Source of the DNA: Arthrobacter sp. OY3WO11
GTDB lineage: Bacteria > Actinomycetota > Actinomycetes > Actinomycetales > Micrococcaceae
Reading direction: 5' to 3'
NCBI RefSeq assembly: GCF_001641125.1
Contig: NZ_LWLP01000001.1
Coordinates: 2,590,079-2,654,078 of the forward strand
Length of the DNA stretch: 64,000 nucleotides
A program made the position numbers and the translations under genes. Shown here piece by piece: positions 45,399-57,568 of this stretch. Position 1 is the first letter of the stretch; every line of letters starts with the position of its first letter. The notes beneath the pieces are model-generated. The model was given only the letters and a program-made list of their open reading frames with translations. It was not told where the DNA came from and searched no databases.

Positions 45399-46766
45399 CT
45401 ACCCGCGCACCTGGCCCTCGCCCTGCACGATCCACTTCGTGGTGGTGAGTTCGGTCAGCCCCATGGGTCCGCGGGCGTGCAGTTTCTGGGTGGAAATGCC
45501 CACCTCGGCACCCAGCCCCAACTCCCCGCCGTCGGTAAACCGGGTGGACGCATTAACAATGACGGCCGCGGAATCCACCTCAGCGATGAAACGCTCGGCG
45601 TTGGACAGGTCATTGGTGAGGATGGCCTCGGTGTGGCCGGTGGACCACGTGCGGATGTGCCGGACTGCCTCGTCGAGGTTGTCCACCATGGCAACCGCAA
45701 GGTCGAGGTCCATGTACTCGGTGCCCCAGTCCTCGTCGGTGGCCGGTTCCGACTCGATGGAGGCAGGGAGGGCGGCACGGGTGCGCTCATCGGTGTGCAG
45801 CCTGACGCCGGCCTTCCGCAGGGCGGCCGCCACGGCCGGAAGCACGCGTGAACCGGAGTGGACCAGGAGCGTCTCCACCGTGTTGCAGACGCTGGGCCGT
45901 TGCGTCTTGGCGTTCAGGAGGATTTCCACCGCCATGTCCTCGCTGGCCGACTCGTCGATGAAGATGTGCACGTTCCCCTCCCCCGTCTCGATCACGGGAA
46001 CGGCGGAGTTGGTGACGACGGCCTGGATCAGCTCGCGCCCGCCGCGGGGAATAAGTACGTCCACCCTGCCGCGGGCCTTCATCAGGACGTTGGCACCGGC
46101 GCGCCCGTACTGGTCAACTGTTTGGACGGCGTCGGCAGGCAGACCCACGGACTCCAAGGCTTCGCGCAGCACCCGTACCAGCACCTCGTTAGTGGCCTGC
46201 GCGGCGCTGCCGCCGCGCAGGATCACGGCGTTGCCGCTCTTGAGAGCCAGGCCCGCAATATCCACCGTGACATTCGGGCGTGCCTCGTAGATGGCCGCCA
46301 CCACGCCCATGGGTACGTTCACCTGGCGGAGGCGCAGGCCGTTGGGCAGCGTCTGTCCGCGCACAACGTTGCCTACGGGATCAGGCAGGTTGGCCAGGTT
46401 TTCCAGAGCCGCCACGAGGCCCGCGATGCGGGTTTCCGTCAGGGTGAGGCGGTCCAGCATGGCAGCGGAGGTGCCGTTGGCCTTTCCTGCTGCCACGTCC
46501 ATGGCGTTGGCGGTGAGGATGGATTCCGTGCTCTCCTTCAGGGCCGTGCCTACTGCCCGGAGGGCACGGTCCTTCCATGCCCGGTTGGCCATGGCCATCC
46601 GCCGCGCCGCGTGGCGGGAACGGTCGGCGATGGCGTGCACTGCTGCCTCAACGTCGCCGGATGACAGCGGAACGTCAGCCGGGACTGCCGATGACTCAAC
46701 GGGCTGCGTGGCGGCAGCGGTGTCTCCGGAATTTTCGGCAGTCTTGTGGATCAGGGCCTCAGTCAT
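45399..46766 (-). CDS. proA: gamma-glutamyl phosphate reductase (glutamate-5-semialdehyde dehydrogenase)
   Basis: A 455-residue ProA, the second step of proline synthesis (gamma-glutamyl phosphate to glutamate semialdehyde with NADPH). The catalytic Cys is in KTQRPSVCNTVETLL. Other landmarks are GVVAAIYEARPNVT, LILRGG-type ALKSGNAVILRGGS and the C-terminal FTDGGELGLGAEVGISTQK. The extra N-terminal ~35 residues are Ala/Thr-rich. It follows proB after 26 bp. Confidence 0.97.
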   Translation of the reverse strand: MTEALIHKTAENSGDTAAATQPVESSAVPADVPLSSGDVEAAVHAIADRSRHAARRMAMANRAWKDRALRAVGTALKESTESILTANAMDVAAGKANGTSAAMLDRLTLTETRIAGLVAALENLANLPDPVGNVVRGQTLPNGLRLRQVNVPMGVVAAIYEARPNVTVDIAGLALKSGNAVILRGGSAAQATNEVLVRVLREALESVGLPADAVQTVDQYGRAGANVLMKARGRVDVLIPRGGRELIQAVVTNSAVPVIETGEGNVHIFIDESASEDMAVEILLNAKTQRPSVCNTVETLLVHSGSRVLPAVAAALRKAGVRLHTDERTRAALPASIESEPATDEDWGTEYMDLDLAVAMVDNLDEAVRHIRTWSTGHTEAILTNDLSNAERFIAEVDSAAVIVNASTRFTDGGELGLGAEVGISTQKLHARGPMGLTELTTTKWIVQGEGQVRG

Positions 46767-46792
46767 GTTCCAAGTTTAGGCGAGCCGGAAGC

Positions 46793-49625
<2,833 letters not shown>

Positions 49626-49638
49626 TCAGATCTGGTTG

Positions 49639-49902
49639 TTACTCTGCAGCTGCAGCAGCAACGATGTTGACGACGCGACGACCGCGGCGGGTACCGAATT
49701 CAACGGCGCCCGGGGTCAGTGCGAACAGGGTGTCGTCGCCGCCACGGCCAACGCCGGCGCCCGGGTGGAAGTGGGTGCCGCGCTGGCGGACGATGATCTC
49801 GCCGGCGGAAACTACCTGGCCACCGAAGCGCTTGACGCCAAGGTACTGTGCGTTGGAGTCACGACCGTTGCGAGTGGAGCTCGCGCCCTTTTTATGTGCC
49901 AT
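49639..49902 (-). CDS. rpmA: 50S ribosomal protein L27
   Basis: An 87-residue L27 ([20 protein letters not shown]...[19 protein letters not shown]). The N-terminus begins directly without a cleavable Firmicutes-type leader. It sits between rplU and obg in the standard order. Confidence 0.98.
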   Translation of the reverse strand: MAHKKGASSTRNGRDSNAQYLGVKRFGGQVVSAGEIIVRQRGTHFHPGAGVGRGGDDTLFALTPGAVEFGTRRGRRVVNIVAAAAAE

Positions 49903-49963
49903 CTGAAATGCCTGCCTCTAAATTCTGGGGAATCTGCTGAAAAACCTGAACAGTAACGGAAGG

Positions 49964-50272
49964 TTACTTGATACCAGTGATCTTGACCTTGGTCAGTTCC
50001 TGGCGGTGACCCTGGCGCTTCTTGTAACCGGTCTTGTTCTTGAACTTCTGGATCACAATCTTAGGACCACGGAGGTCCTGGAGGATCTCAGCCGTAACAG
50101 TTACCTTGGCCAGGTCAGCAGCGGCGGAGGTGACCTTGTCACCGTCAACCAGGAGCAGTGCGGGCAGCTGAATGGTGCTGCCAGCTCCACCGGCGACGCG
50201 GTTCAGGGTAACGAAGTCTCCAACGGAAACCTTCTCTTGGCGGCCGCCTGCGCGGACAATCGCGTACACCAC
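49964..50272 (-). CDS. rplU: 50S ribosomal protein L21
   Basis: A 102-residue L21 ([42 protein letters not shown]). The frame has GTG codons at 50284, 50272 and 50269; I chose 50272 because it gives the usual M-V-Y-A-I-V N-terminus and leaves room for the GAGAGAAG ribosome site upstream. It is the first gene of the rplU-rpmA-obg-proB-proA run. Confidence 0.96.
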   Translation of the reverse strand: MVYAIVRAGGRQEKVSVGDFVTLNRVAGGAGSTIQLPALLLVDGDKVTSAAADLAKVTVTAEILQDLRGPKIVIQKFKNKTGYKKRQGHRQELTKVKITGIK

Positions 50273-50404
50273 TTGGGAACTCACTTCTCTCGACGTTTAT
50301 TACAAATTTGCGTGCGGAACCCGGTTCCATAATTGGGTGGGCTCTCGCTGTGCCTCAACGCCGTGGGGTCATAACCCAAGTGTTGGCGTAAGCACCGAAG
50401 ATCT

Positions 50405-50434
50405 AGAATACGCTAGTTTTGGCTTCGGCCGCAA
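50405..50434 (-). promoter_or_regulatory. promoter of rplU operon
   Basis: On the minus strand a -35 TTGCGG (50434-50429), an 18-base spacer and -10 TATTCT (50410-50405). It would start about 125 bases upstream of the rplU start, leaving a leader with no recognised riboswitch. Confidence 0.5.
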
Positions 50435-50536
50435 ATGAGGCTGGTTCCGGCGGGTTGTCTGTGATAGGAACCACAGCCCAGGTCCGCACCCTTACCTGTG
50501 CCCCACCATAGTACCGGCGGTACGCTCCACCATGCG

Positions 50537-52096
50537 TCAGGAATGAAGGCGCGGCGCGTCGAAGAAGTCTACTTCGAGGCGGCAGGACTGCCTGAACGCC
50601 GTCACCATCGCAGCCCGGTCCCCTGCGGAGGCGCTGCGGCCGGCCCCGTCCACAGTGGCAACCGCCCTGCGGGTGGCGGCAGCGAAGTCCTCATCCGCGT
50701 ACGTGCGCAGCCACTCGGCGTAGGGGTGGCCGGCTGGTTCCCCGGCAGCCACGAACTCGGCGTGGAGCGTTTTGCCCACCTCGGCGTACAACCAGAAGCA
50801 GGGCAGGACCGCTGCCGCCAGCACGGCGTAACTGCCCGACGCCGATGCCGCGGCCAGGTGGTCCACGTATGACTTGGTCACGGGTCCCAGCTGCGGTTCA
50901 ACGGTCCGTGTACTGAGCCAGGAGCGGTGCAGTTCAGACTCCACTTCCAGGCATTGCGCCGCGGAACGTGCCCAGAAGAGCTGCTCCTCCTCTGAGGGGG
51001 CCAGGGCACTTGCCCGCGCGAGCACCCGCGAGTAACCGTTGAGGTAGATGGCGTCCTGGGCGAGGTAGTAGGCAAACTCCTCCTCCGGCAGGCTGCCGGA
51101 AACCAGGCCGCGGATGAAGTCCAGTGCGTAGATGTCCTCGAGGTCCTTTTCTGCGTCCGCCCAGAGCTGCGCCGCGAAGCTCCCCTCCCCGCGCACCGCC
51201 GGCACGTGGTGGAAGTGGTGCACAGGTCCGGCGCCCGTCCCCACCTCCAGGGTTCCCGAGGCCTCCAGCGCGCCGGCGAGCCAGGGCTTGACCTCACGCA
51301 GGGCTGCTTCCCAGTCCCCCAGCCGCGCCTGGACCGTGGCCATGGCCGCCGACAGGGAGCATCCGGTGCCGTGGCTGTTCACTGTTGACACCCGCTGTCC
51401 GGGAACCACCACCACGTCCCGGGACAACAGGCCGGCGGTGTTAATGAGGGCGTCGGGGCATTCGTCCCCTACGAGGTGCCCGCCCTTGACCAGCACCGTG
51501 GCTCCCGTGGCGGCGGAAAGGTTACGGCCCTGCTCCAGTGCACCTTCCCAGGTTTCCTGCACGTCGCCGCCCACGAGCATGGCGAGTTCAGCCAGGTTGG
51601 GCGTGATGAGGTGCGCCAGTGGCAGCAGGCCGCGAAGCGCGGCTTCGGCGGATTCCTGGAGGAGCCGGTCGCCGCTGGTGGCCACCATGACAGGGTCCAG
51701 GACCACGACGGCGGGACGCACCTTTTCGAGCCACGCACGGACGGCTTCGATCACCCCGGCATCGCCCAGCATTCCGATTTTCACGGCGTCGATGCTGATG
51801 TCGTCACTGAGGGCATCGAGCTGCTGGGTGAGGAAGGCGGCGGGGGGAACGTGGACGCCGCGCACGCCGCGGGTGTTCTGCGCGGTGAGGGCGGTGACGG
51901 CGGCCATTCCGTAACCGCCGTGGGCGGCGATGCTTTTCAGGTCCGCCTGGATGCCGGCCCCGCCGGAAGGATCGGATCCGGCAATGGAAAGGACCCGGGG
52001 CACGTCGCGGTACAGGCGGGCGGGGGCCGCAGGCGCAGAAGCAGTAGCAGGCCCGGAAGCGGGTGCAGGGGTGCCCTGGATGGTGGCAGTGGTCAT
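50537..52096 (-). CDS. thiD: bifunctional ThiD-TenA (HMP/HMP-P kinase fused to aminopyrimidine aminohydrolase/thiaminase II)
   Basis: A 519-residue fusion. Residues ~33-290 are ThiD: VLSIAGSDPSGGAGIQADLK, AVKIGMLGD, VLDPVMVATSGDRLL and the anion hole NSHGTGCSLSAAMA. It phosphorylates hydroxymethylpyrimidine for thiamine. Residues ~300-519 are a TenA domain (DFIRGLVSGSLPEEEFAYYLAQ, LPCFWLYAEVGK, with a Cys at a TenA-like position), which salvages degraded thiamine pyrimidines. The start at 52096 lies 20 bp after a TPP riboswitch; the frame's further extension covers the riboswitch and is not translated. Confidence 0.94.
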   Translation of the reverse strand: MTTATIQGTPAPASGPATASAPAAPARLYRDVPRVLSIAGSDPSGGAGIQADLKSIAAHGGYGMAAVTALTAQNTRGVRGVHVPPAAFLTQQLDALSDDISIDAVKIGMLGDAGVIEAVRAWLEKVRPAVVVLDPVMVATSGDRLLQESAEAALRGLLPLAHLITPNLAELAMLVGGDVQETWEGALEQGRNLSAATGATVLVKGGHLVGDECPDALINTAGLLSRDVVVVPGQRVSTVNSHGTGCSLSAAMATVQARLGDWEAALREVKPWLAGALEASGTLEVGTGAGPVHHFHHVPAVRGEGSFAAQLWADAEKDLEDIYALDFIRGLVSGSLPEEEFAYYLAQDAIYLNGYSRVLARASALAPSEEEQLFWARSAAQCLEVESELHRSWLSTRTVEPQLGPVTKSYVDHLAAASASGSYAVLAAAVLPCFWLYAEVGKTLHAEFVAAGEPAGHPYAEWLRTYADEDFAAATRRAVATVDGAGRSASAGDRAAMVTAFRQSCRLEVDFFDAPRLHS

Positions 52097-52116
52097 TGCA
52101 AGGGTGGAAGACAAGA

Positions 52117-52195
52117 GACATCCCTTCGCCGGTGCTAGCCGGACAGGTTCAACGGGTCTGGATCTCAGCCGGCTCTCTGCGCGGCACCCCGTGTC
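52117..52195 (-). ncRNA. TPP riboswitch (THI element)
   Basis: On the minus strand the element reads GGGGTGCC..., GGCTGAGATC, ACCCGTTGAACCTGTCCGGC and GCACCGGCGAAGGGA, the conserved TPP-binding core. A GACA/TGTC pair closes its P1 stem. It precedes the thiD-tenA start by 20 bases, so it probably shuts off translation or transcription when thiamine pyrophosphate is plentiful. A -10-like TAGGCT at 52209-52204 lies just upstream. Confidence 0.95.
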
Positions 52196-52322
52196 GGTTC
52201 CCCAGCCTAGCTTTTTTGCGGTGCACTGCGTGAAGGTGACACAGTGCGGCCGCAGCGGGATGGAAGGCGCGTGTTCAATGGGGGCATTCAATAGCGTCGC
52301 GGAACGCCCCTTAAATGACGGA

Positions 52323-52357
52323 TGCCCGGCCGGCCACTGACTGTGGCTGGCCGGGCA
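52323..52357 (-). terminator. terminator after RNase E/G gene
   Basis: 15-bp arms (TGCCCGGCCGGCCAC and complement, one mismatch) with a five-base loop, about 75 bp beyond the RNase E/G stop. There is no strong T-run. The remaining 52210-52322 holds the riboswitch promoter; no coding frame seen. Confidence 0.55.
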
Positions 52358-52433
52358 CCCGGTCAATGCTTGCCCTGGGCTCCGGATTCCTGGAGCTCAG
52401 GTCCCTGGAGATTCCGTTCCTGGAGTCCGGTTC

Positions 52434-55400
52434 CTAGAGCTCCGAGGCAGGGACCCCGACGCCGAGGATAATCGGCGCGTTCGACGGCTTGTCACCGGCC
52501 GGTTTTGAAGCACCCGCCTGGTCCGCTCCCGGGGCCTTGGCGGCGTGGGAATGCCCGGCCGCGGGGGCTGGAACCTTCTCGTGCTGCTGGACCGAGGTCT
52601 CGTTGGCTGCTCCCTGGGCGCGGCTGGCACTGCGGTTCCGGCGTGCCCTGCGCGGGCGTGACTGCTCCAGGGTGTGGTCGGAGTAGTCCTTCTCCGCTGC
52701 GGCAGCCACCGGCCGCTGCTGCGGCTGGACGGCTGCCGGTTCCCGCTGTTCCCGGGCCTGCTCCGGCTCGGGCGTCAGCTCAGGGGCTGGAGCCTGCCGG
52801 GGAGCCTCTTCCGCCCTGCGCTGTGCCGGCTGCCCTGCCGGCGTTTCGGCCGGCATGTCGGCTGCCGGAGCGGGCTCGCCCAGGTGGGCGAAGGCCGCGG
52901 CCAGGCGGTCCAGGGTGAGGGCAGGCTTTGGCTGCTGCTCCTCTGCTTGCTCCACGAAGGGCAGGACTACTTTTTCCCCGCCAAAGGTCAGGACGGCCGC
53001 GGGCCTGGACGCATCGCCGTCGTGCTTCTCCGTTTCTGCCAGCACTGCAGGCTGGGCCTGCGTTGCCTGCCTGGCGGCAGCCAACTCATCGTCATGCAGG
53101 TGGGCCGCATGGGCAGCCGCCGCGATGTTGGCAAGGGCCAGCCTGGTGGCCTCCGCTTTCGCATGCCGCTCGGCGTCCGTCGGATCAGGGTGGACCGTGT
53201 GGACGTGGACGGCAGCTGCCGGGGCGGCCTCCGGCTGCTGGCCGCCGCGGCCGCGGCGGCGCTTCCGGTCAGTAGTACGGGCACCGGGCTGGCTGCTGTC
53301 CGTGCGCTGCGCCTCGACGCGGTTGCCCTCGGCGCGTGCTTCCGGGCGGTGCTCGGCACGCTGCACGTGATGCTCGGCAGCCACAATGTTGGCGCGGCGG
53401 TGTTCCACCGGGTCATCGTGGGTGACCACGCCGCGGCCGGCGCAGGCCTCGCACTGCTCGCCGAACACCTCGAGGAGCCCCGTGCCCATCCGCTTACGGG
53501 TCATCTGCACCAGGCCCAGCGAGGTGACTTCCGCAACCTGGTGCTTGGTGCGGTCACGGCCCAGGCACTCCACCATGCGCCGCAGGACCAGGTCCCGGTT
53601 GGACTCGAGGACCATGTCGATGAAGTCGATGACGATGATGCCGCCGATGTCGCGGAGGCGGAGCTGCCGAACTACTTCCTCTGCAGCTTCCAGGTTGTTC
53701 TTGGTGACTGTTTCTTCCAGGTTGCCGCCGCTGCCGGTGAACTTGCCGGTGTTGACGTCCACCACGGTCATGGCTTCGGTCCGGTCGATCACCAGAGAGC
53801 CGCCGGAGGGCAGGAAGACCTTCCGCTCCAGGGCCTTGTGGATCTGCTCATCAATCCGCCAGGCACTGAAGATGTCCTGGTCCTTGGTCCACTTCTCAAG
53901 CCTGCCCACGAGGTCCGGGGCAACGTAGGTGACGTACGCCTCGATGGTGTCCCAGGCTTCCTCGCCGGAAACGATCAGCTTGGAGAAGTCCTCGTTGAAG
54001 ACGTCGCGGACCACCTTGATGGTGAGGTCCGGTTCGCCGTACAGGAGCTCCGGGGCAAGGATCTTAGTGGACTTCGACTGGCTTTCGATGCCCTCCCACT
54101 GGGCACGCAGCCGGTTGATGTCGTGCGTCAGCTCTTCCTCGGAAGCACCCTCCGCAGCCGTACGGACAATCACGCCGGCGTGCTCGGGAAGGCGGTCCTT
54201 GAGGATCCGCTTCAGGCGGTTGCGTTCGACGTCGGGCAGCTTCCGGGAGATGCCCGTCATGGAGCCGCCGGGGACGTAGACCAGGTAGCGGCCGGGCAGG
54301 GAGACCTGGCTGGTCAGGCGTGCGCCCTTGTGGCCCACCGGATCCTTGGTCACCTGGACCAGGACGGTGTCGCCGGACTTCAGTGCGTTCTCGATGCGGC
54401 GCTGCTTGCCCTCAAGGTTGACGGCCTCCCAGTTCACCTCACCGGCGTACAGCACGGCGTTGCGGCCGCGCCCGATGTCCACGAAGGCAGCTTCCATGGA
54501 CGGCAGGACGTTCTGGACCTTGCCCAGGTACACGTTGCCGATCAGGGAGTCCTGCTGGGTCTTGGACACGAAGTGCTCGGCCAGGACGCCGTCTTCGAGG
54601 ACAGCGATCTGGATTCTGTCGTCGCGCTGGCGGACGATCATCTGCCGGTCCACGGATTCCCGGCGTGCCAGGAACTCGGCTTCGGTAATGACGGTGCGGC
54701 GGCGGCCGGTATCGCGTGATTCGCGGCGGCGCTGCTTCTTGGCTTCCAGCCGGGTGGAGCCCTTGACGCTGGTGACGCGGTTGTTCACGGCCGGTTCGCT
54801 CACGGCGCGCGGGGCGCGGACCCGGGTGACCGTGTTGGGCGGATCGTCGTCTTCCCCGCCTGTCAGTTCGAGGTCCTGGTCGCCACGGCGGCGGCGACGG
54901 CGACGGCGGGAGGTCACGCCTTCTTCGGCCTGCCCGGCGGAGTCCTCATCAGCGTCCTCGGCGGCGTCACTGTCTGCGGCAGCGGCGCTGTCTGCATCTT
55001 CACCGTCGCGCTCGCCCGCCCTGCTGCGGCCACGGCGGCCGCGGCCGCGGCGCCTCCGGCGGTTGCCGGCATCGTCAGACTCGTCCTCGGCGTCGTCAGC
55101 CTCGGCATCCTCTGCGGGGACCGGGACCGGGACCGGGGCCGGCCGGACCACTGTGCTGAGGTCCGGGGCCTGGAAAAGCACCGAGGTGGGGGAACCCGGT
55201 TCCATGAACAGGGACCCGAACGGACTGGCGGGGGCTGAAGCCCCGGCCTCGGGCTCTGCAGAAGAGTTGGCCCCGCCTTCGCCGGAAGGCTCGACGGCGG
55301 ACGTGGGCTGCGCGGAACCGCTGGTGGCTTTGGCGGCGGGCGCCTGGGCTGCAGCCTTTGTTACGGGTTCAGTGCCGGCGGGCGCATCGGCAGCGGCCGG

Positions 55401-55934
55401 AGCAGCGGTGCCGGGCGCCGCGGGTACGGGCTCAGCTGAAGCGGGCTCGGCCGAAACGGTCTCGGTGGGTGCGGACTCGGCAGGTGCGGCCGTCCCTGCC
55501 GGCGGTTCCTCTGCTTCGACGACGGCCGGGGCGGACGTCTTGCGGGTGGCAACCCGGCGGCGCCGGACAGGCTTTGATTCTTCCGCGGCTACCGCTGAAG
55601 GCTCAGCTGCAGGCGCCTGCTGCGTGCCGTCGTCGTTGGCGTTGTTGGTGATCCCGGCTTCAGCGCCGGCCTCGGCAGCAAAGACCGGAAGAGGCTCGGC
55701 GGTCTCGACTTTCTTCCGCGAACGGCTCCGGCGGGCGGGCGCCTTGGCCTCGGCCACCCCGGCTTCTGCGGCCCCGGCCTCTGCGGTGACAGCATCGGGG
55801 GCAGCGTCAGCGGTCACGGCCTCGCCGGTTTTCGGAGCGGCTTTCCGCCGGGTCCTCGTGGCCTTCTTCGGCGCGGAGTCGGCATCCGTGGCCGCTGCTT
55901 CATCATTAACGGCTAAAACTTGTTCATTATCCAT
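52434..55934 (-). CDS. rne: ribonuclease E/G
   Basis: A 1166-residue RNase E/G that starts mRNA decay and processes stable RNAs. Residues 1-~400 are an Ala/Glu/Pro-rich disordered arm with basic patches (KKATRTRRKAAPK, RRRRGRGRRGRSRAG). The S1 domain starts near 440 (IQIAVLEDGVLAEHFVSKT). The catalytic DNase-I-like region has VIDFIDMVLESNRDLVLRR (~765), and FGEQCEACAGRGV (~828) is the zinc-link. A second disordered arm follows. This central placement of the catalytic part between two arms is typical of actinobacteria. The ATG at 55934 has AGGAG upstream. Confidence 0.95.
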   Translation of the reverse strand: MDNEQVLAVNDEAAATDADSAPKKATRTRRKAAPKTGEAVTADAAPDAVTAEAGAAEAGVAEAKAPARRSRSRKKVETAEPLPVFAAEAGAEAGITNNANDDGTQQAPAAEPSAVAAEESKPVRRRRVATRKTSAPAVVEAEEPPAGTAAPAESAPTETVSAEPASAEPVPAAPGTAAPAAADAPAGTEPVTKAAAQAPAAKATSGSAQPTSAVEPSGEGGANSSAEPEAGASAPASPFGSLFMEPGSPTSVLFQAPDLSTVVRPAPVPVPVPAEDAEADDAEDESDDAGNRRRRRGRGRRGRSRAGERDGEDADSAAAADSDAAEDADEDSAGQAEEGVTSRRRRRRRRGDQDLELTGGEDDDPPNTVTRVRAPRAVSEPAVNNRVTSVKGSTRLEAKKQRRRESRDTGRRRTVITEAEFLARRESVDRQMIVRQRDDRIQIAVLEDGVLAEHFVSKTQQDSLIGNVYLGKVQNVLPSMEAAFVDIGRGRNAVLYAGEVNWEAVNLEGKQRRIENALKSGDTVLVQVTKDPVGHKGARLTSQVSLPGRYLVYVPGGSMTGISRKLPDVERNRLKRILKDRLPEHAGVIVRTAAEGASEEELTHDINRLRAQWEGIESQSKSTKILAPELLYGEPDLTIKVVRDVFNEDFSKLIVSGEEAWDTIEAYVTYVAPDLVGRLEKWTKDQDIFSAWRIDEQIHKALERKVFLPSGGSLVIDRTEAMTVVDVNTGKFTGSGGNLEETVTKNNLEAAEEVVRQLRLRDIGGIIVIDFIDMVLESNRDLVLRRMVECLGRDRTKHQVAEVTSLGLVQMTRKRMGTGLLEVFGEQCEACAGRGVVTHDDPVEHRRANIVAAEHHVQRAEHRPEARAEGNRVEAQRTDSSQPGARTTDRKRRRGRGGQQPEAAPAAAVHVHTVHPDPTDAERHAKAEATRLALANIAAAAHAAHLHDDELAAARQATQAQPAVLAETEKHDGDASRPAAVLTFGGEKVVLPFVEQAEEQQPKPALTLDRLAAAFAHLGEPAPAADMPAETPAGQPAQRRAEEAPRQAPAPELTPEPEQAREQREPAAVQPQQRPVAAAAEKDYSDHTLEQSRPRRARRNRSASRAQGAANETSVQQHEKVPAPAAGHSHAAKAPGADQAGASKPAGDKPSNAPIILGVGVPASEL

Positions 55935-56373
55935 ATGTGGCAACACTCCTGCCCCTGACGTACCGCCACATCCGGCACCCATTGGGGCACATATTGTCAA
56001 AACCCGCAGGCGTTGACAGAAGTCACGTGGATACCCCCAGGTTCGCACCGGCAGTGGGGTGCGGCAGCCCGTGGGGGCCGGCAGGATGTTCTGAAACCCG
56101 TTGTTCAACGTGCCACAACCAGGTGCCGTCCAATGGAGTTGCGGAGTTCGGATCGAAGAATCCAAAGCCTGCGCTGCTCATCATTGGCGGTCTTGCGAAC
56201 AAGCTGCCGGACCGGAGTCCGAATGTGGATCGGGTTCCAGCCACGTTCATTCTCTCATACCCCGGCTATTCAACGGCGGAAGCAGGAGCACTTGTTCCCT
56301 TTCCTGGGAGGTCTTTCCAGCGTCCGGCGTTACAATCGGGCAAGGACCACCCGATGAAAAGGACGCCTTGCCA
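55935..56373. other. intergenic region between divergent rne and VKOR genes
   Basis: 439 bp without a convincing frame, carrying promoters for both genes. A TTGACA reading on the minus strand lies about 60 bp upstream of rne, with no good -10 at 17 bases. A -10-like TACAAT is at 56331-56336 on the plus strand. RNase E leaders often autoregulate; I see no specific known structure here. Confidence 0.4.
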
Positions 56374-57045
56374 ATGCCCAGCATCTCCCCCTTGAGCGGC
56401 ACCCACGCGCCGGAACGGACTGCGGATCCGGACAGCAGTGCAGCCGTATCCCGCCCGCCGATGACCCGTGACCGGCCGCTCGGCTGGCTGATGGTCATTA
56501 CCGGTGTGATCGGCTGGCTGGCCTCCGGAGCACTGGTGCTGGAGAAACTGGAGGTCCTCAAGGACCCCAACCACACCACGGTGTGCGACGTGAACCCGTG
56601 GATCTCCTGCGGCCAGGTGATGCAGACGTGGCAAAGCTCGCTGTTTGGTTTCCCGAATATGTTCATTGGCATCGTTGCCTTCGCCATTACCATCACCGTG
56701 GGTACGTCACTGCTGGCCGGCGCCAGTTTCGCCCGGTGGTACTGGCTGGGCCTGCAGGCCGGCGTCACGCTCGGTTTCGCGTTCGTGGTGTGGCTGTGGT
56801 CCCAGGCCCTCTACGCCATCCACATTCTGTGCCCGTTCTGCATGGTTGTCTGGGCGGCCATGATTCCGCTCTTTGTCTGGGTGACCATCCGCAACGTCAG
56901 CGCCGGGGTCATTCCCGCCCCTGCCAACGCCGCCCGCATCCTGGGTGACTCCGGCTGGATCATCACCGCCCTGCTGTATGTGGCCGTCATCGCCACCATC
57001 TTCTTCGCCTTCATCCAGGTGTTCGCCGGAACCTCAGGCTTCTAG
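56374..57045 (+). CDS. vitamin K epoxide reductase (VKOR) family membrane protein
   Basis: A 223-residue VKOR-family protein that would reoxidise a DsbA-like partner by passing electrons to menaquinone. Membrane helices include LGWLMVITGVIGWLASGAL and GLQAGVTLGFAFVVWLWS. The loop Cys pair is Cys71 and Cys79 (CDVNPWISCG); the quinone-site CxxC is CPFC (153-156). No DsbA-like gene adjoins it. The ATG at 56374 has AAGGA upstream; a TTG six bases earlier is possible. Confidence 0.9.
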   Translation: MPSISPLSGTHAPERTADPDSSAAVSRPPMTRDRPLGWLMVITGVIGWLASGALVLEKLEVLKDPNHTTVCDVNPWISCGQVMQTWQSSLFGFPNMFIGIVAFAITITVGTSLLAGASFARWYWLGLQAGVTLGFAFVVWLWSQALYAIHILCPFCMVVWAAMIPLFVWVTIRNVSAGVIPAPANAARILGDSGWIITALLYVAVIATIFFAFIQVFAGTSGF

Positions 57046-57057
57046 GCCTGCTGACAA

Positions 57058-57093
57058 AAAATGCCCCTGGTTCCGAAGAACCAGGGGCATTTT
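57058..57093. terminator. bidirectional intrinsic terminator
   Basis: 16-bp arms (AAATGCCCCTGGTTC... and complement) with a CGAA tetraloop between the convergent VKOR and ndk genes. T-runs flank it on both sides, so it works for either strand. Confidence 0.85.
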
Positions 57094-57108
57094 GCTGTCC
57101 CTGGGCGG

Positions 57109-57528
57109 TCAGCCCTGGAACCAGATCTTGATCTCGCGCCCGGCGGATTCGGCGGAGTCGGAGCCGTGGACCAGGTTCTGCTGGACCTTCAGGCCCCAGT
57201 CGCGGCCGAAGTCGCCGCGGATGGTGCCGGGGGCAGCAGTGGTGGGGTCGGTGGTGCCGGCCAGCGACCGGAAGCCCTCGATGACACGGTGGCCCTCGAA
57301 GATGGCCGCCACCACGGGTCCGGAAAGCATGAAGTCCACGAGGGGCTCGTAGAAGGGCTTGCCCACGTGCTCCTCGTAGTGCTGCTCCAGGAGTTCGCGT
57401 GAGGCGTCAACCTTCTTCAGTTCCGCCAGGGTGTAGCCCTTGGCTTCGATCCGGGCCAGGATGGCGCCGGTCAGGTTGCGGGCGACGCCGTCGGGCTTGA
57501 TCAGGACGAGGGTGCGCTCAGTAGTCAC
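57109..57528 (-). CDS. ndk: nucleoside diphosphate kinase
   Basis: A 139-residue Ndk that equilibrates nucleoside triphosphate pools via a phosphohistidine. Landmarks are [46 protein letters not shown] and the active-site His in QNLVHGSDS. The GTG at 57528 has TTGGAG upstream. It is the last gene of ileS-folC-DUF4233-ndk. Confidence 0.98.
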   Translation of the reverse strand: MTTERTLVLIKPDGVARNLTGAILARIEAKGYTLAELKKVDASRELLEQHYEEHVGKPFYEPLVDFMLSGPVVAAIFEGHRVIEGFRSLAGTTDPTTAAPGTIRGDFGRDWGLKVQQNLVHGSDSAESAGREIKIWFQG

Positions 57529-57568
57529 AACTGCTCCAATGCGTTGGTAAGGGGTTTCGGGGTCAAGT

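Noticed and set aside
52674-54719. 681-codon open frame opposite the RNase E/G gene
   Set aside because: Codon composition mirrors the true gene and shows no family motifs; treated as a shadow frame.
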